From Cohnella mopanensis (lineage in GTDB: Bacteria > Bacillota > Bacilli > Paenibacillales > Paenibacillaceae), in the NCBI RefSeq assembly GCF_022352055.1, contig NZ_JAKRWM010000005.1, forward strand, positions 1-64,000: a DNA stretch of 64,000 nucleotides, read 5' to 3'. The notes beneath the pieces are model-generated. The model did not search any database and was not told the DNA's origin. It saw only the letters and a program-made list of their open reading frames with translations. Positions 36,723-45,309 of this stretch are shown here, piece by piece; positions within the stretch are counted from its first letter, which is position 1, and each line of letters opens with the position of its first letter. Position numbers and translations under genes: made by a program.

Positions 36723-37649
36723 TTAGTGCTCGGAGTTTTCCAAAAATCTTTCGCAATCGAGAGCCGCCATACAGCCGGTTCCGGCTGCGCTGATCGCTTG
36801 GCGGTACTTGTTGTCCTGCACGTCGCCGCAAGCGAATACGCCGGGAACGTTCGTTTCGGTCGACCCCGGATTCACGAGCAAATATCCCGTTTCATCCGTA
36901 TTCAACTGCCCGTCCAAAAACTTCGTATTCGGCGTATGGCCGATCGCGATGAAAATTCCGTCCGTCGCGATTGTCTCTTCCAAGCCCGTCTCGTTATTTT
37001 TAACCTTAAGTCCCGTTACCCCCATCGGTCCGCTTTCGACTTCAAGAGGCGTGCGGTTCAGGCTCCAAGTGATTTTAGGATTGCTGCGGGCGCGATCCTG
37101 CATGATTTTCGAAGCGCGAAGCTCATTGCGGCGGTTGACCAATACGACTTCGGACGCGAACCGAGTAAGGAAATGCGCCTCTTCCATCGCGGAATCCCCT
37201 CCGCCTACGACGATAATTTTTTTGTTGCGGAAGAAGAAACCATCGCAAGTCGCGCAAGTGCTTACGCCCCGTCCAACGTTGTCCTTTTCTCCCGGAATGC
37301 CTAAATATTTCGCCGATGCCCCGGTAGAGATAATGAGAGTCTCCGCCGTTAATTCACCCATGCCTTCCACTGACAAAGTAAAAGGGCGTTTCGACATGTC
37401 CACGCTATTGACCCAACCGGAACGGAACTCCGCTCCGAATCTCTCTGCCTGCTTACGCATGTTTGCCATCAACTCAGGTCCCATAATGCCCTCAGGGAAT
37501 CCCGGGAAGTTCTCTACTTCCGTTGTCGTCGTCAATTGGCCGCCCGGTTCAGGCCCTTCGATCACTAACGGATTCAAGTTTGCACGCGCCAAGTATATTG
37601 CTGCCGTTAATCCTGCTGGTCCAGTTCCGATTATGATTGTTTTATGCAT
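36723..37649 (-). CDS. trxB: Thioredoxin reductase
   Basis: 308 residues, usual for low-Mr bacterial TrxB. FAD-binding IIIGTGPAGLTAAIYLAR (5-22), redox-active CATC (Cys132 and Cys135) in GVSTCATCDG, NADPH-binding IIVVGGGDSAMEEA and C-terminal VPGVFACGDVQDNKYRQAISAAGTG. Reduces thioredoxin with NADPH in the cytoplasm. Its upstream region carries the same phased TTCAT array and TATGAT box as the peroxiredoxin gene, so both may answer to one OmpR-type regulator. Confidence 0.96.
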   Translation of the reverse strand: MHKTIIIGTGPAGLTAAIYLARANLNPLVIEGPEPGGQLTTTTEVENFPGFPEGIMGPELMANMRKQAERFGAEFRSGWVNSVDMSKRPFTLSVEGMGELTAETLIISTGASAKYLGIPGEKDNVGRGVSTCATCDGFFFRNKKIIVVGGGDSAMEEAHFLTRFASEVVLVNRRNELRASKIMQDRARSNPKITWSLNRTPLEVESGPMGVTGLKVKNNETGLEETIATDGIFIAIGHTPNTKFLDGQLNTDETGYLLVNPGSTETNVPGVFACGDVQDNKYRQAISAAGTGCMAALDCERFLENSEH

Positions 37650-37685
37650 GATCGTCCACTTCCTTATAAGTTCTGTTATAAAAAA

Positions 37686-37750
37686 ATCATACCATTCACG
37701 CAGGTAACCTGCATGAAGGTATGATGAACGTTAAATGAAGATTTCATGAA
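37686..37750 (-). promoter_or_regulatory. 11-bp-phased TTCAT array and TATGAT box before trxB
   Basis: On the minus strand TTCAT starts at 37750, 37739, 37728 and 37717. Then 17 bases and TATGAT at 37691-37686. The first repeat overlaps the stop codon of the gene upstream. ATCATACC/GGTATGAT plus inner GCAGGT/ACCTGC can form a long stem followed by seven T, so this is also a credible terminator for that gene. Confidence 0.65.
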
Positions 37751-38706
37751 GATTGGAATCGCGCCAAGCCTTGCACGAGGTTGTCATAGGTCCAGTTCAC
37801 ATGATGCTCGTCCTCGTATTTGCGATAAGTGCATTCCACGTAAAGAATGAGATCTAGATAAAGATCGTACAGCTTTATTCTAGAGAGCTGCGAAGACTCC
37901 TTTGCCGACAACCCGTAACCTTGCCTGAACGCTTCCGACGAATGGAAGTGGCTGAAATAGTGCTCCATTAACGGATCTCCCCATAGCGCTCGTTCGAAAT
38001 CGATAATGCCCGTTACTTGGCCATCCTTGACGAATACATTGCCGTCCCACAGATCCCAATGGAGTAATCTAGGCTCGACGACATCGTTCAAGCAATCCAA
38101 TTGTTTCTCGATCAGCTTTTCCAGCTCTTCATAAGCGATCGGCATCGTTACCCCCGCGTCTTTCCCGTCCGCAACGACACCGAAGATCATCTCGGCAAAC
38201 GCATCGCGCCAGGACCGGAAGGAAGGCTGAGAATAGAAGCCGAATCCCGATCCTTGGACTTCATTGATCAGGCGATTCAACTTGCCGATCTGAAGATAGA
38301 TTTCTTCCCTTTGCTCCTCCGACAAATCAAGTTTGACCTGATTGTAGGGTCTGCCCTCCAAATGTTCCATAATGAAGTATTCGACCGGAAGCAGTTCAAG
38401 CGACTGATCATAGGCGTAGATACGCGGAATAGGCAGCTCCCCGCTCGACGATAATTGCCGCATCGCGTGGACTTCCGTCTTCATCAGATCGACTTCGCAG
38501 CGCATGAATCGGATGCCCTCCGGAGGACGCGCCTTCAACACGACCTTCCTGCCGTCTTCAAGCTCGATCGAATAGGCGCTGTTCGCCCAGCCATCCGATA
38601 GCTCGGAATAGGAACGGATTGAGCTATTCATAACGTTACGAATGACCTGGTTAAGCTGACTTTCATTCAACTTCGATTTATAGGCACCTTCCACTTCGAC
38701 CCGCAT
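37744..38706 (-). CDS. Aminoglycoside phosphotransferase-like kinase
   Basis: 320 residues as drawn; the start is uncertain because AAGGGGG abuts the ATG and a GTG at codon 5 is better spaced. APH/choline kinase fold: VVLKARPPEG holds the ATP-binding lysine, FIMEHLEGRPYNQ is the hinge, LLHWDLWDGNVFV the catalytic loop and GIIDFERALWGDP the metal-binding aspartate. Such proteins phosphorylate small hydroxyl compounds (sugar amines, homoserine, antibiotics). Substrate unknown, and resistance cannot be claimed. Confidence 0.82.
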   Translation of the reverse strand: MRVEVEGAYKSKLNESQLNQVIRNVMNSSIRSYSELSDGWANSAYSIELEDGRKVVLKARPPEGIRFMRCEVDLMKTEVHAMRQLSSSGELPIPRIYAYDQSLELLPVEYFIMEHLEGRPYNQVKLDLSEEQREEIYLQIGKLNRLINEVQGSGFGFYSQPSFRSWRDAFAEMIFGVVADGKDAGVTMPIAYEELEKLIEKQLDCLNDVVEPRLLHWDLWDGNVFVKDGQVTGIIDFERALWGDPLMEHYFSHFHSSEAFRQGYGLSAKESSQLSRIKLYDLYLDLILYVECTYRKYEDEHHVNWTYDNLVQGLARFQSS

Positions 38707-38741
38707 CCCCCTTCGGATACAAAACGTATTACAACGCCATC

Positions 38742-40226
38742 TTACTCCCGGCCTGATCTAACGGATCGAAATGGACCTGCGGGCAACCCGGCGCTATTCA
38801 CCAGATTTGCTTCCGGATAGTTGGCCCATGCATACCGCGCATGAATCGGTGCTTGGACGGATTCGCTCCAAACCTGGACTTCATCCTCGCCGATGATCGA
38901 TGCCGAAGCAGGTACATATATACCGCCTTCCCCCGCAACCTCGAAACCGACGATTTCACCGCCATTAGACGCAGCAAGCCCGTCCGCGCAACTGTCGAAC
39001 GCAAGCGTAAGCCTCCTGCCTGCGACTCCTATCCCCCTGTATACGGGACCTGAACTCGTCACATCTCGCCCATATACGGAACGCAAAGCTACTAACGCCA
39101 ACCGCTCCCCTACAGGCTTTTTATCCAGGGGGTGGATATCGTTCTCTTCCCCGCAATCCAAAACTACGGCCATTGCCGTATGCGGAACGCTCTCCGCGAC
39201 GATCAGTTGGGATTCCCTTAGAAGCGGCCATTGCTCCCCTTGCGGTTTGCCGTCTTGCGCATATCCCGGCAGCTGTACGAATAAGAACGGCAGCTCCGAA
39301 TTTCCCCAATCGCTTCTCCAAGTTCGAATCAATGCGCCTAATAGCTTGGAGTACAATACCGGCTTATGATCGTCGCTCTCCCCTTGGTAATAAATAAAAC
39401 CCTTCAAGCCGTAAGGAACAGCCTTGCGAAGCATCGTATAATAGATTCCATTCGGCCTGAGGAAGCTTCGTTCGCTTACCGGAGGCGGCCATGGATAATC
39501 CCCTAGCTCTTCGCCTATCGCCCCCGCCGATTGCCTGCGGTTGAACTCTTCTACCGCTTGGAGATATTGCTTCTCCTCTAGGGCTCGCTCCTCTGGGCTT
39601 ACTCTATCTAACGTCGTTTGGAACTCCTCGACATAAGCGCTAAGCTCCTCGTCACCGGCGAGCGCCTCCTTCGGAATCCAGCAGGAGGCCGATGTCCCAC
39701 CCCAATTACAGCCGATGATGCCGATGGGGACATTCAAGGTACCCGCAAGCTCCTTCGCATAATAATAGGCGACCGCCGACATTTCACCTGCCTGGTCATT
39801 GGAACACGTTTTCCAATCCGCAAGATGTTCCAGTCCATCGTCATATGAAACTCTCGGAACCTCATAGTAACGAATATTCGCGAACGACGCCTGCGCGCTC
39901 TCTTCCTGGCCACCCTTTGAATCCTTCAATCTCCACTCCATGTTCGACTGGCCGCCAGCCAGCCACACATCCCCGAACAACACGTCGCGGAATACGACCG
40001 ATTCATCGCCGGATTGAATTGTCAGCTCATAGGGACCGCCAGCCTCCAACGTATGTAACTCCGCTTTCCAGATCCCGTCCTTGATCGCAGTCTCCGCGCG
40101 GCACCCCCGGCAAGTTACCGTTACCGATTCCCCGTCTCTACCTTCCCCCCATATCGGAACTATGCTATCTCTTTGCAACACCATATGGTCCGAGAACATC
40201 GCATTCACTTTTATTGTCCGGCTCAT
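38742..40226 (-). CDS. Carbohydrate acetylesterase of the sialate O-acetylesterase family
   Basis: 494 residues, no signal peptide. An N-terminal beta domain (about 1-90, MFSDHMVLQRDSIVPIWGEG) is typical of the family. The SGNH-like core follows: nucleophile Ser in WLAGGQSNMEW (about 96), GIIGCNWGGTSASCWIP, FIYYQGESD and the catalytic DIHP near 365. In pectin- and xylan-degrading soil bacteria such enzymes deacetylate plant polysaccharide fragments rather than sialic acid. A cre-like palindrome before it supports a sugar-utilisation role. Confidence 0.85.
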   Translation of the reverse strand: MSRTIKVNAMFSDHMVLQRDSIVPIWGEGRDGESVTVTCRGCRAETAIKDGIWKAELHTLEAGGPYELTIQSGDESVVFRDVLFGDVWLAGGQSNMEWRLKDSKGGQEESAQASFANIRYYEVPRVSYDDGLEHLADWKTCSNDQAGEMSAVAYYYAKELAGTLNVPIGIIGCNWGGTSASCWIPKEALAGDEELSAYVEEFQTTLDRVSPEERALEEKQYLQAVEEFNRRQSAGAIGEELGDYPWPPPVSERSFLRPNGIYYTMLRKAVPYGLKGFIYYQGESDDHKPVLYSKLLGALIRTWRSDWGNSELPFLFVQLPGYAQDGKPQGEQWPLLRESQLIVAESVPHTAMAVVLDCGEENDIHPLDKKPVGERLALVALRSVYGRDVTSSGPVYRGIGVAGRRLTLAFDSCADGLAASNGGEIVGFEVAGEGGIYVPASASIIGEDEVQVWSESVQAPIHARYAWANYPEANLVNSAGLPAGPFRSVRSGRE

Positions 40227-40277
40227 CCGCTTAAACCACCTTAACGGTTTGTTCTTACTACATTCTTCTTATATCTC

Positions 40278-40293
40278 ATAAAAGCGCTTTTCT
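40278..40293. promoter_or_regulatory. cre-like site before the acetylesterase gene
   Basis: ATAAAAGCGCTTTTCT has the palindromic core AAAAGCGCTTTT close to the CcpA site. It lies about 50 bases before the start. Confidence 0.5.
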
Positions 40294-40404
40294 GTCTATA
40301 CCATGAATGCGCATCAATGCATAAGCGACTGTCCGTTGAACATAATAGGTAAACCGCTCCTCCACCATCATTTTCCTTAATCAACGAATCGGGGTTGATA
40401 AGTA

Positions 40405-41883
40405 TTGGATTCCGTACAACTTCGTAAATCCGTCGATTTTTTCCAGAAGGCCTTGGGGAACAGCCCTGATCTTATCATTAGGTATATCAAGCTGAATGAC
40501 GATCTGCAGGTGGCGGTCCTTTACATGGACGGGCTCGTGAATTCCGAATCTCTTCATGACTTTATTATCCAGCCTCTGATCTCCCTGCGAAACATTGAGA
40601 TTTCCCCATTGTTACAGTCGCGGCGCGATACGTTAACGTTCCTGTCGGAAGAAGTTTTATGCGCTGGCGAGATCGAAATCGTGCAGGATAGGGATGCCCA
40701 GTTAACGAATCTCTTGTCCGGCCAATCCGTGATTCTCGTGCCCGGCTACACAGAAAGTCTAAGGATCAACGTATCCGGCGTGGAAGAGAGAAGCGTAACC
40801 GAACCGCTTACCCAAACGGTTGTTCGCGGCCCTATGGAAGCTTTCACGGAAAATTTTCAGAGGAACGTGGCACTGATTAGACGCAAGATCAAGGATCCCA
40901 ATCTCTGGGTTGACGCAAGGCGTATCGGCACCGTAACCCGAACGAAAGTCGCCTTAATGTATATCTCCTCGATCGCAAGCGACAAAGTCGTAGACGAGGT
41001 GCGCCGGCGGTTGGATCGTATTCAGATCGACGGGATTCTGGAAAGCGGATATATCGAAGAATTCATCCAAGATCGTACCTATACTCCATTTCCAACCGTG
41101 TACAATAGCGAACGCCCGGATGTTATCGCGGCCGGATTGCTGGAAGGAAAAGTGGCCATCCTCGTCGACGGGACCCCGTTCGTGTTGTTGGTCCCCGCTC
41201 TGTTCATCCATTTTTTTCAATCGCCCGAAGACTATGCGCAACGATTCGATATCAGTACGCTAATTCGTTTGTTACGGTACATTTCCTTCTTCATCACGCT
41301 ATTTGCCCCTTCTCTCTATATAGCGGTGACGACCTTCCATCAAGAAATGTTGCCTACGAACCTGCTTATCAATCTCGCAGCCCAGAGGGAGGGCGTACCG
41401 TTTCCCGCTTTCATCGAGGCTCTTCTGATGGAGATTACCTATGAGATATTGCGCGAAGCCGGTATTCGCATGCCGCGGACCGTCGGACAAGCCGTATCGA
41501 TCGTAGGAACGCTCGTCATCGGCCAAGCGGCCGTTCAAGCAGGCATTATTTCCGCGGTCATGGTTATCATCGTATCGATTACCGCCATCTCCAGCTACGT
41601 AATGCCTTCAGGCAGCATGTCGATCTCCGTTCGGATGCTACGATTCCTCTTTATGGGTCTTGCGGCTTCGTTAGGCATCTTCGGTATTTTCGCAGGAATA
41701 CTCGGATTGTTGTTTCACCTGTGTAAGCTTCGTTCGTTCGGAGTCCCTTACATGACTCCTCTGGCGCCTTTTATTTCCCAAGACCAGAAGGATACGCTCT
41801 TCCGTTATCCATGGCCCCGAATGAAGACTAGACCCGCACTGATCGGCGACAAAAATAAAATCAGGCAAAAACCTGATCAATGA
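40405..41883 (+). CDS. Spore germination protein, GerA/GerKA family
   Basis: 492 residues from TTG. A soluble N-terminal part (about 1-245) contains LVPGYTESLRINVSGVEERSVTEP, GPMEAFTENFQRNVALIRRKIKDPNL and GILESGYIEEFIQD. Five or so membrane helices follow (about 290-450). The family motif around PRTVGQAVSIVGTLVIGQAAVQAG is intact. A-subunit of a nutrient germinant receptor in the inner spore membrane. First gene of the order A, C, small protein, B. The germinant cannot be deduced. Confidence 0.95.
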   Translation: MDSVQLRKSVDFFQKALGNSPDLIIRYIKLNDDLQVAVLYMDGLVNSESLHDFIIQPLISLRNIEISPLLQSRRDTLTFLSEEVLCAGEIEIVQDRDAQLTNLLSGQSVILVPGYTESLRINVSGVEERSVTEPLTQTVVRGPMEAFTENFQRNVALIRRKIKDPNLWVDARRIGTVTRTKVALMYISSIASDKVVDEVRRRLDRIQIDGILESGYIEEFIQDRTYTPFPTVYNSERPDVIAAGLLEGKVAILVDGTPFVLLVPALFIHFFQSPEDYAQRFDISTLIRLLRYISFFITLFAPSLYIAVTTFHQEMLPTNLLINLAAQREGVPFPAFIEALLMEITYEILREAGIRMPRTVGQAVSIVGTLVIGQAAVQAGIISAVMVIIVSITAISSYVMPSGSMSISVRMLRFLFMGLAASLGIFGIFAGILGLLFHLCKLRSFGVPYMTPLAPFISQDQKDTLFRYPWPRMKTRPALIGDKNKIRQKPDQ

Positions 41884-41897
41884 GGAGCCGACTCTCC

Positions 41898-43100
41898 ATG
41901 AAGAAGATCGGTATTGGTCTGTTGTGCGGTCTATTGCTCCTGATGGTGACTACGGGCTGCTGGAACCGTCGCGAGTTGAACACCCTGGCCATTCAATTGG
42001 GAACGGGAATCGATAAAGTAGGAAACCAATATCGGCTATCCGTTCAAGTCGTTAACCCCGGCCAGGTGGCAGCGGGCTATAACTCCGCAACCATGCGTTC
42101 TCCCGTAACTTTGTACGCGGCAACGGCCCCGACCCTATTCGAAGCATTCCGGAAGTTAACGACCCTGAGTCCAAGGAAAGTTTACGGAGCGCATATCCGC
42201 GTGCTTATCCTTGGCGAATCTTTGGCCAGGGAAGGCGTCGACAAGGTGTTGGACCTTCTATCCCGCGATGCGGAAAACAGGACGGATTTCTATATCATGA
42301 TCGCCCGCCGCAACACCGCCGAAAACACGCTTAAAGTGCTTACTTTGCTGGAGAAAATACCGTCCAACAAATTATATTCCTCCTTGGATGCTTCCTCGCA
42401 TGCTTGGGCTCCTACGACCGCGTTCACCCTCGATCAGTTGATCTCCCAATTGGTAACGGAAGGGCTGAATCCGGTACTGACCGGAGTCCAAATCCAAGGC
42501 GACCCCCGAATAGGAGAAACTCCTAAGAACGTAGAGGAAATTGAACCCGCAACTCGATTGGTCTTATCCGACTTAGCGGTATTTCATAAAGCCCGGATGA
42601 TAGGTTGGCTGAACGAACAAGAGAGCAGAGGATATAACTTGATTATGAACAACGTCAAAAGCACCGCAGCGAGTTTGACCTGCCCGGGCGGAGGCAAGCT
42701 TACCGTTGAGGTTCTACGGAACAATACCAAAATAAAAGGACACGTCGAAGACGGCGAGCCCAGCATCAACATTCACATCAAAACCGAAGCCAACATAGCG
42801 GAGGTGAATTGCGAGATCGACCTAGATAACCCTGTGACGATCAAGAAAGTCGAAGAGCAGATGAAAGATACCGCCTTCGAGCTCATGGAAAAGTCCGTAG
42901 AAGCCGCTCAAAACCGTTACAAAACCGATATTTTCGGCTTCGGGCAAGCCATCTTCCGTTCCAATCCGAAATATTGGGATCAAGTATCCGAGCGTTGGAC
43001 GGAAAAATTCGTTCGATTGAAAGTGAATTACTCGGGTGTATGCTTGATCCGCAGGTCGGGAACGACAGGGAACACTTTTTTGAAAGACATTAAGAGGTGA
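41898..43100 (+). CDS. Spore germination lipoprotein, Ger(x)C family
   Basis: 400 residues from ATG at 41898 (GAGGAG ten bases upstream, overlapping the gerA-type stop). Lipobox VTTGC gives Cys21, then the invariant WNRRELN. Middle DPRIGETPKNVEEIEPATRLVLSDLAVFH and the C-terminal three-domain fold are typical of GerC proteins. C-subunit of the germinant receptor, anchored on the outer face of the inner spore membrane. Confidence 0.95.
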   Translation: MKKIGIGLLCGLLLLMVTTGCWNRRELNTLAIQLGTGIDKVGNQYRLSVQVVNPGQVAAGYNSATMRSPVTLYAATAPTLFEAFRKLTTLSPRKVYGAHIRVLILGESLAREGVDKVLDLLSRDAENRTDFYIMIARRNTAENTLKVLTLLEKIPSNKLYSSLDASSHAWAPTTAFTLDQLISQLVTEGLNPVLTGVQIQGDPRIGETPKNVEEIEPATRLVLSDLAVFHKARMIGWLNEQESRGYNLIMNNVKSTAASLTCPGGGKLTVEVLRNNTKIKGHVEDGEPSINIHIKTEANIAEVNCEIDLDNPVTIKKVEEQMKDTAFELMEKSVEAAQNRYKTDIFGFGQAIFRSNPKYWDQVSERWTEKFVRLKVNYSGVCLIRRSGTTGNTFLKDIKR

Positions 43101-43105
43101 CATTC

Positions 43106-43339
43106 ATGCTTGGGACGATCGTTGTACTGGCCGCGTCGGCTTTGGTCGCTGCTTTAGAGCTACCTGCCTTGTTTCGCCGAAAGTGGCGGAAGGAAATTTT
43201 CTTGTATTTCGTACTGCTGATCCCCGGTACGCTGCTAAGCATATTCGCGATCCGCGTTAGCCGGATACCGAGCCCGTTAAACATAGTTATCGTTGTATAT
43301 AAGCCTGTCTACGAGTGGTTTTCGTATCTCTTAGGCTGA
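43106..43339 (+). CDS. Small membrane protein inside the germination operon (possible D-subunit)
   Basis: 77 residues from ATG at 43106 (AAGAGGTG upstream). Two hydrophobic segments (about 1-19 and 32-50) flank a short basic loop (RRKWRKE). The gene sits between the C and B genes, with 5 and 15 bases between. Some ger operons encode a small two-helix D protein that tunes receptor function; size and topology match, but sequence identity to known D subunits could not be tested. Confidence 0.65.
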   Translation: MLGTIVVLAASALVAALELPALFRRKWRKEIFLYFVLLIPGTLLSIFAIRVSRIPSPLNIVIVVYKPVYEWFSYLLG

Positions 43340-43354
43340 ATGAGGGTGTATAGG

Positions 43355-44443
43355 TTGGATAATGAAAAGATCAGCGTTAGGCAAATAGGGGTACTCGTTA
43401 TTCTTGCGGTTATCGGAGATTCCATTCTCGTCTCTCCCGCCCTGATTGCCCAATCCGCCAAGCAGGATGCTTGGATTAGCGGATTGTTTGGCGTCTTCGT
43501 CGGCATGTTGATCGCAGGACTTATCTATTACGTAAGTCGTCTATTTCCCAACTTCACTCTCATGGAATTCAACAGGAAAATACTCGGAAAGTGGGCGGGC
43601 GGAGTCGTTTCCCTTCTCTTCTTGTGCTACTTCTTGATGAATACGGCCGCCATGAGCCGCGAGATCAGCGATTTCATTACGACGCAGATGATGCCCGAGA
43701 CGCCTATTTGGGCGATCCATTTGATATTGGTCCTATTACTGCTCTGGGGGATTCGCGGTGGAATCGAGACCATTGCCCGGTCTGCCGAGATGTTGTTTCC
43801 TTGTTTTTTTCTGTTCCTCATCTGCCTTTTGTTGTTTCTTACTCCACAAATCAAGCTGGAGCAAATATTCCCCATCCTCCCTCACGGCTTCAAGCCGATT
43901 CTTAAAGGATCTATCTATACCATCGCGTATCCTTATGCTGACTTGATTGTCTTTCTCATGGTGCTTCCGTCCGTTATCCGCAAGAAACATGCGAACAGGG
44001 ATTATGCGCTTGCTGCCTTCATTGGAGGGATCGTGCTCGTTGCCGTTATTCTAATCTGCACGCTCGTGCTCGGCTCGTACATTACCGCCCACCAGAGATA
44101 TCCTACTTATGCTTTAGCCAAAAAAATCAGCATCGGCAATTTCTTGGAGCGGGTTGAAGCGTTTTTGACTTTTATTTGGATCATGTCGATTTTTATCAAA
44201 ACGATCTTGTACGGCTTCGCATTCGTGAAGGGGATGTCCCAGTTGTTCAATACCAAGGACGAGAAGTTTCTGCTCTTGCCGTCGGGATTTATCATCTTCG
44301 GGCTTGCCTACGCTATCTCGCCCGATATCGTCTACTATCAAAATGTATTAATAAAATATTGGCCCTTCTGGGATCTCACTTACGCCCTTCTTTTCCCTCT
44401 CCTGTGTATTATCGTGTATCACGTGAGGATAAGATTTCGCTAA
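43355..44443 (+). CDS. Spore germination permease, GerB/GerKB family
   Basis: 362 residues from TTG at 43355, eight bases after GAGGG, giving the typical start LDNEKISVRQIGVLVILAVIGDSIL; an ATG five codons earlier lacks a good site. Ten membrane helices of the amino-acid permease-like (APC) family. The B-subunit probably binds the germinant. Its stop overlaps the stop of the convergent sugar permease gene by four bases, with no terminator between. Confidence 0.93.
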   Translation: MDNEKISVRQIGVLVILAVIGDSILVSPALIAQSAKQDAWISGLFGVFVGMLIAGLIYYVSRLFPNFTLMEFNRKILGKWAGGVVSLLFLCYFLMNTAAMSREISDFITTQMMPETPIWAIHLILVLLLLWGIRGGIETIARSAEMLFPCFFLFLICLLLFLTPQIKLEQIFPILPHGFKPILKGSIYTIAYPYADLIVFLMVLPSVIRKKHANRDYALAAFIGGIVLVAVILICTLVLGSYITAHQRYPTYALAKKISIGNFLERVEAFLTFIWIMSIFIKTILYGFAFVKGMSQLFNTKDEKFLLLPSGFIIFGLAYAISPDIVYYQNVLIKYWPFWDLTYALLFPLLCIIVYHVRIRFR

Positions 44444-45309
44444 CTTTTTATTCCGGTCATCGTGATTCCCTCAACGAAATACTTTTGACCAACCAGGTAG
44501 AAAATGACGCCCGGAGCGAAGGACAGGCACGTTGCCGCCATCGTCAGCGACCAGTCTGACTTTAATTGACCTCTAAAATTGGTAAGCCCCAACGCTATGG
44601 TGTATTTGTCACTCGTATTAATGTAAATCATCTGTTGGAGCAAATCGTTCCAAAGGCCGATGAAAATAAACAACGCGACGACAATCATGGCAGGCTTGAT
44701 CGCCGGGATAATAATGCTGAACAAGATACGTAAGTATCCGGCGCCGTCGATCGTTGCCGCTTGGTCGAGTTCTCTCGGTATGGACATGATAAACTGTCGG
44801 ATCAAAAAGATATTAAAAGCGCCGCCGCCGCAGAAATAAGGGAGAATCAATGGCAGATAGCTGTCATGAATCCCGAGCCCCCGTGTCCACCCGATGTACA
44901 GCGGAATGAGCGTAACCATCGTAGGCAAAAGCATAGAACCGATGCAAAGGGCCCAGATCAACTGTTTGCCCCGAAACCGTAACCTTGCAAAGGCATATCC
45001 GCATAAGGTGGCCGTAAACGTTCCTGCCAAACAGGATGGAACGATAATCACCATCGTATTACATAAATATTTCCAAAATTTGAATACTTTTAGTGTTTTT
45101 TCATAGTTGGAGAACAGCCAATTTTCCGGTATTAGAGATGGCGGAAATTTGTAAATCTCGGCATTCGTCATAAGAGACGTACGGAATATCCACCAGATCG
45201 GAAAGAGTACGAGACAGGCAAAGAAAACGACGACTACAAGCGTTATGATGTTCGTCGTTCGATTACTGCGTTTCTTACTTTTTAGTCTGCCGAATGCTAC
45301 TTCGCTCAT
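44440..45309 (-). CDS. Sugar ABC transporter permease (MalG-type)
   Basis: 289 residues, six membrane helices after a basic head (LKSKKRSNRTTN). The EAA loop reads LDQAATIDGAGYLRILFSIIIP. Third gene of an importer unit (binding protein 46309, permease 45306, this). Four-base overlap with the permease upstream. The GH127 enzyme next to the unit suggests a beta-arabinofuranoside or arabinoxylan-type ligand. Confidence 0.92.
   Translation of the reverse strand: MSEVAFGRLKSKKRSNRTTNIITLVVVVFFACLVLFPIWWIFRTSLMTNAEIYKFPPSLIPENWLFSNYEKTLKVFKFWKYLCNTMVIIVPSCLAGTFTATLCGYAFARLRFRGKQLIWALCIGSMLLPTMVTLIPLYIGWTRGLGIHDSYLPLILPYFCGGGAFNIFLIRQFIMSIPRELDQAATIDGAGYLRILFSIIIPAIKPAMIVVALFIFIGLWNDLLQQMIYINTSDKYTIALGLTNFRGQLKSDWSLTMAATCLSFAPGVIFYLVGQKYFVEGITMTGIKS

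Noticed and set aside
36808..37707. 299-residue plus-strand ORF
   Set aside because: Antisense to thioredoxin reductase, whose motifs are intact.
37744..38706. Aminoglycoside resistance gene
   Set aside because: The fold fits, but the family is broad and nothing nearby supports an antibiotic substrate.
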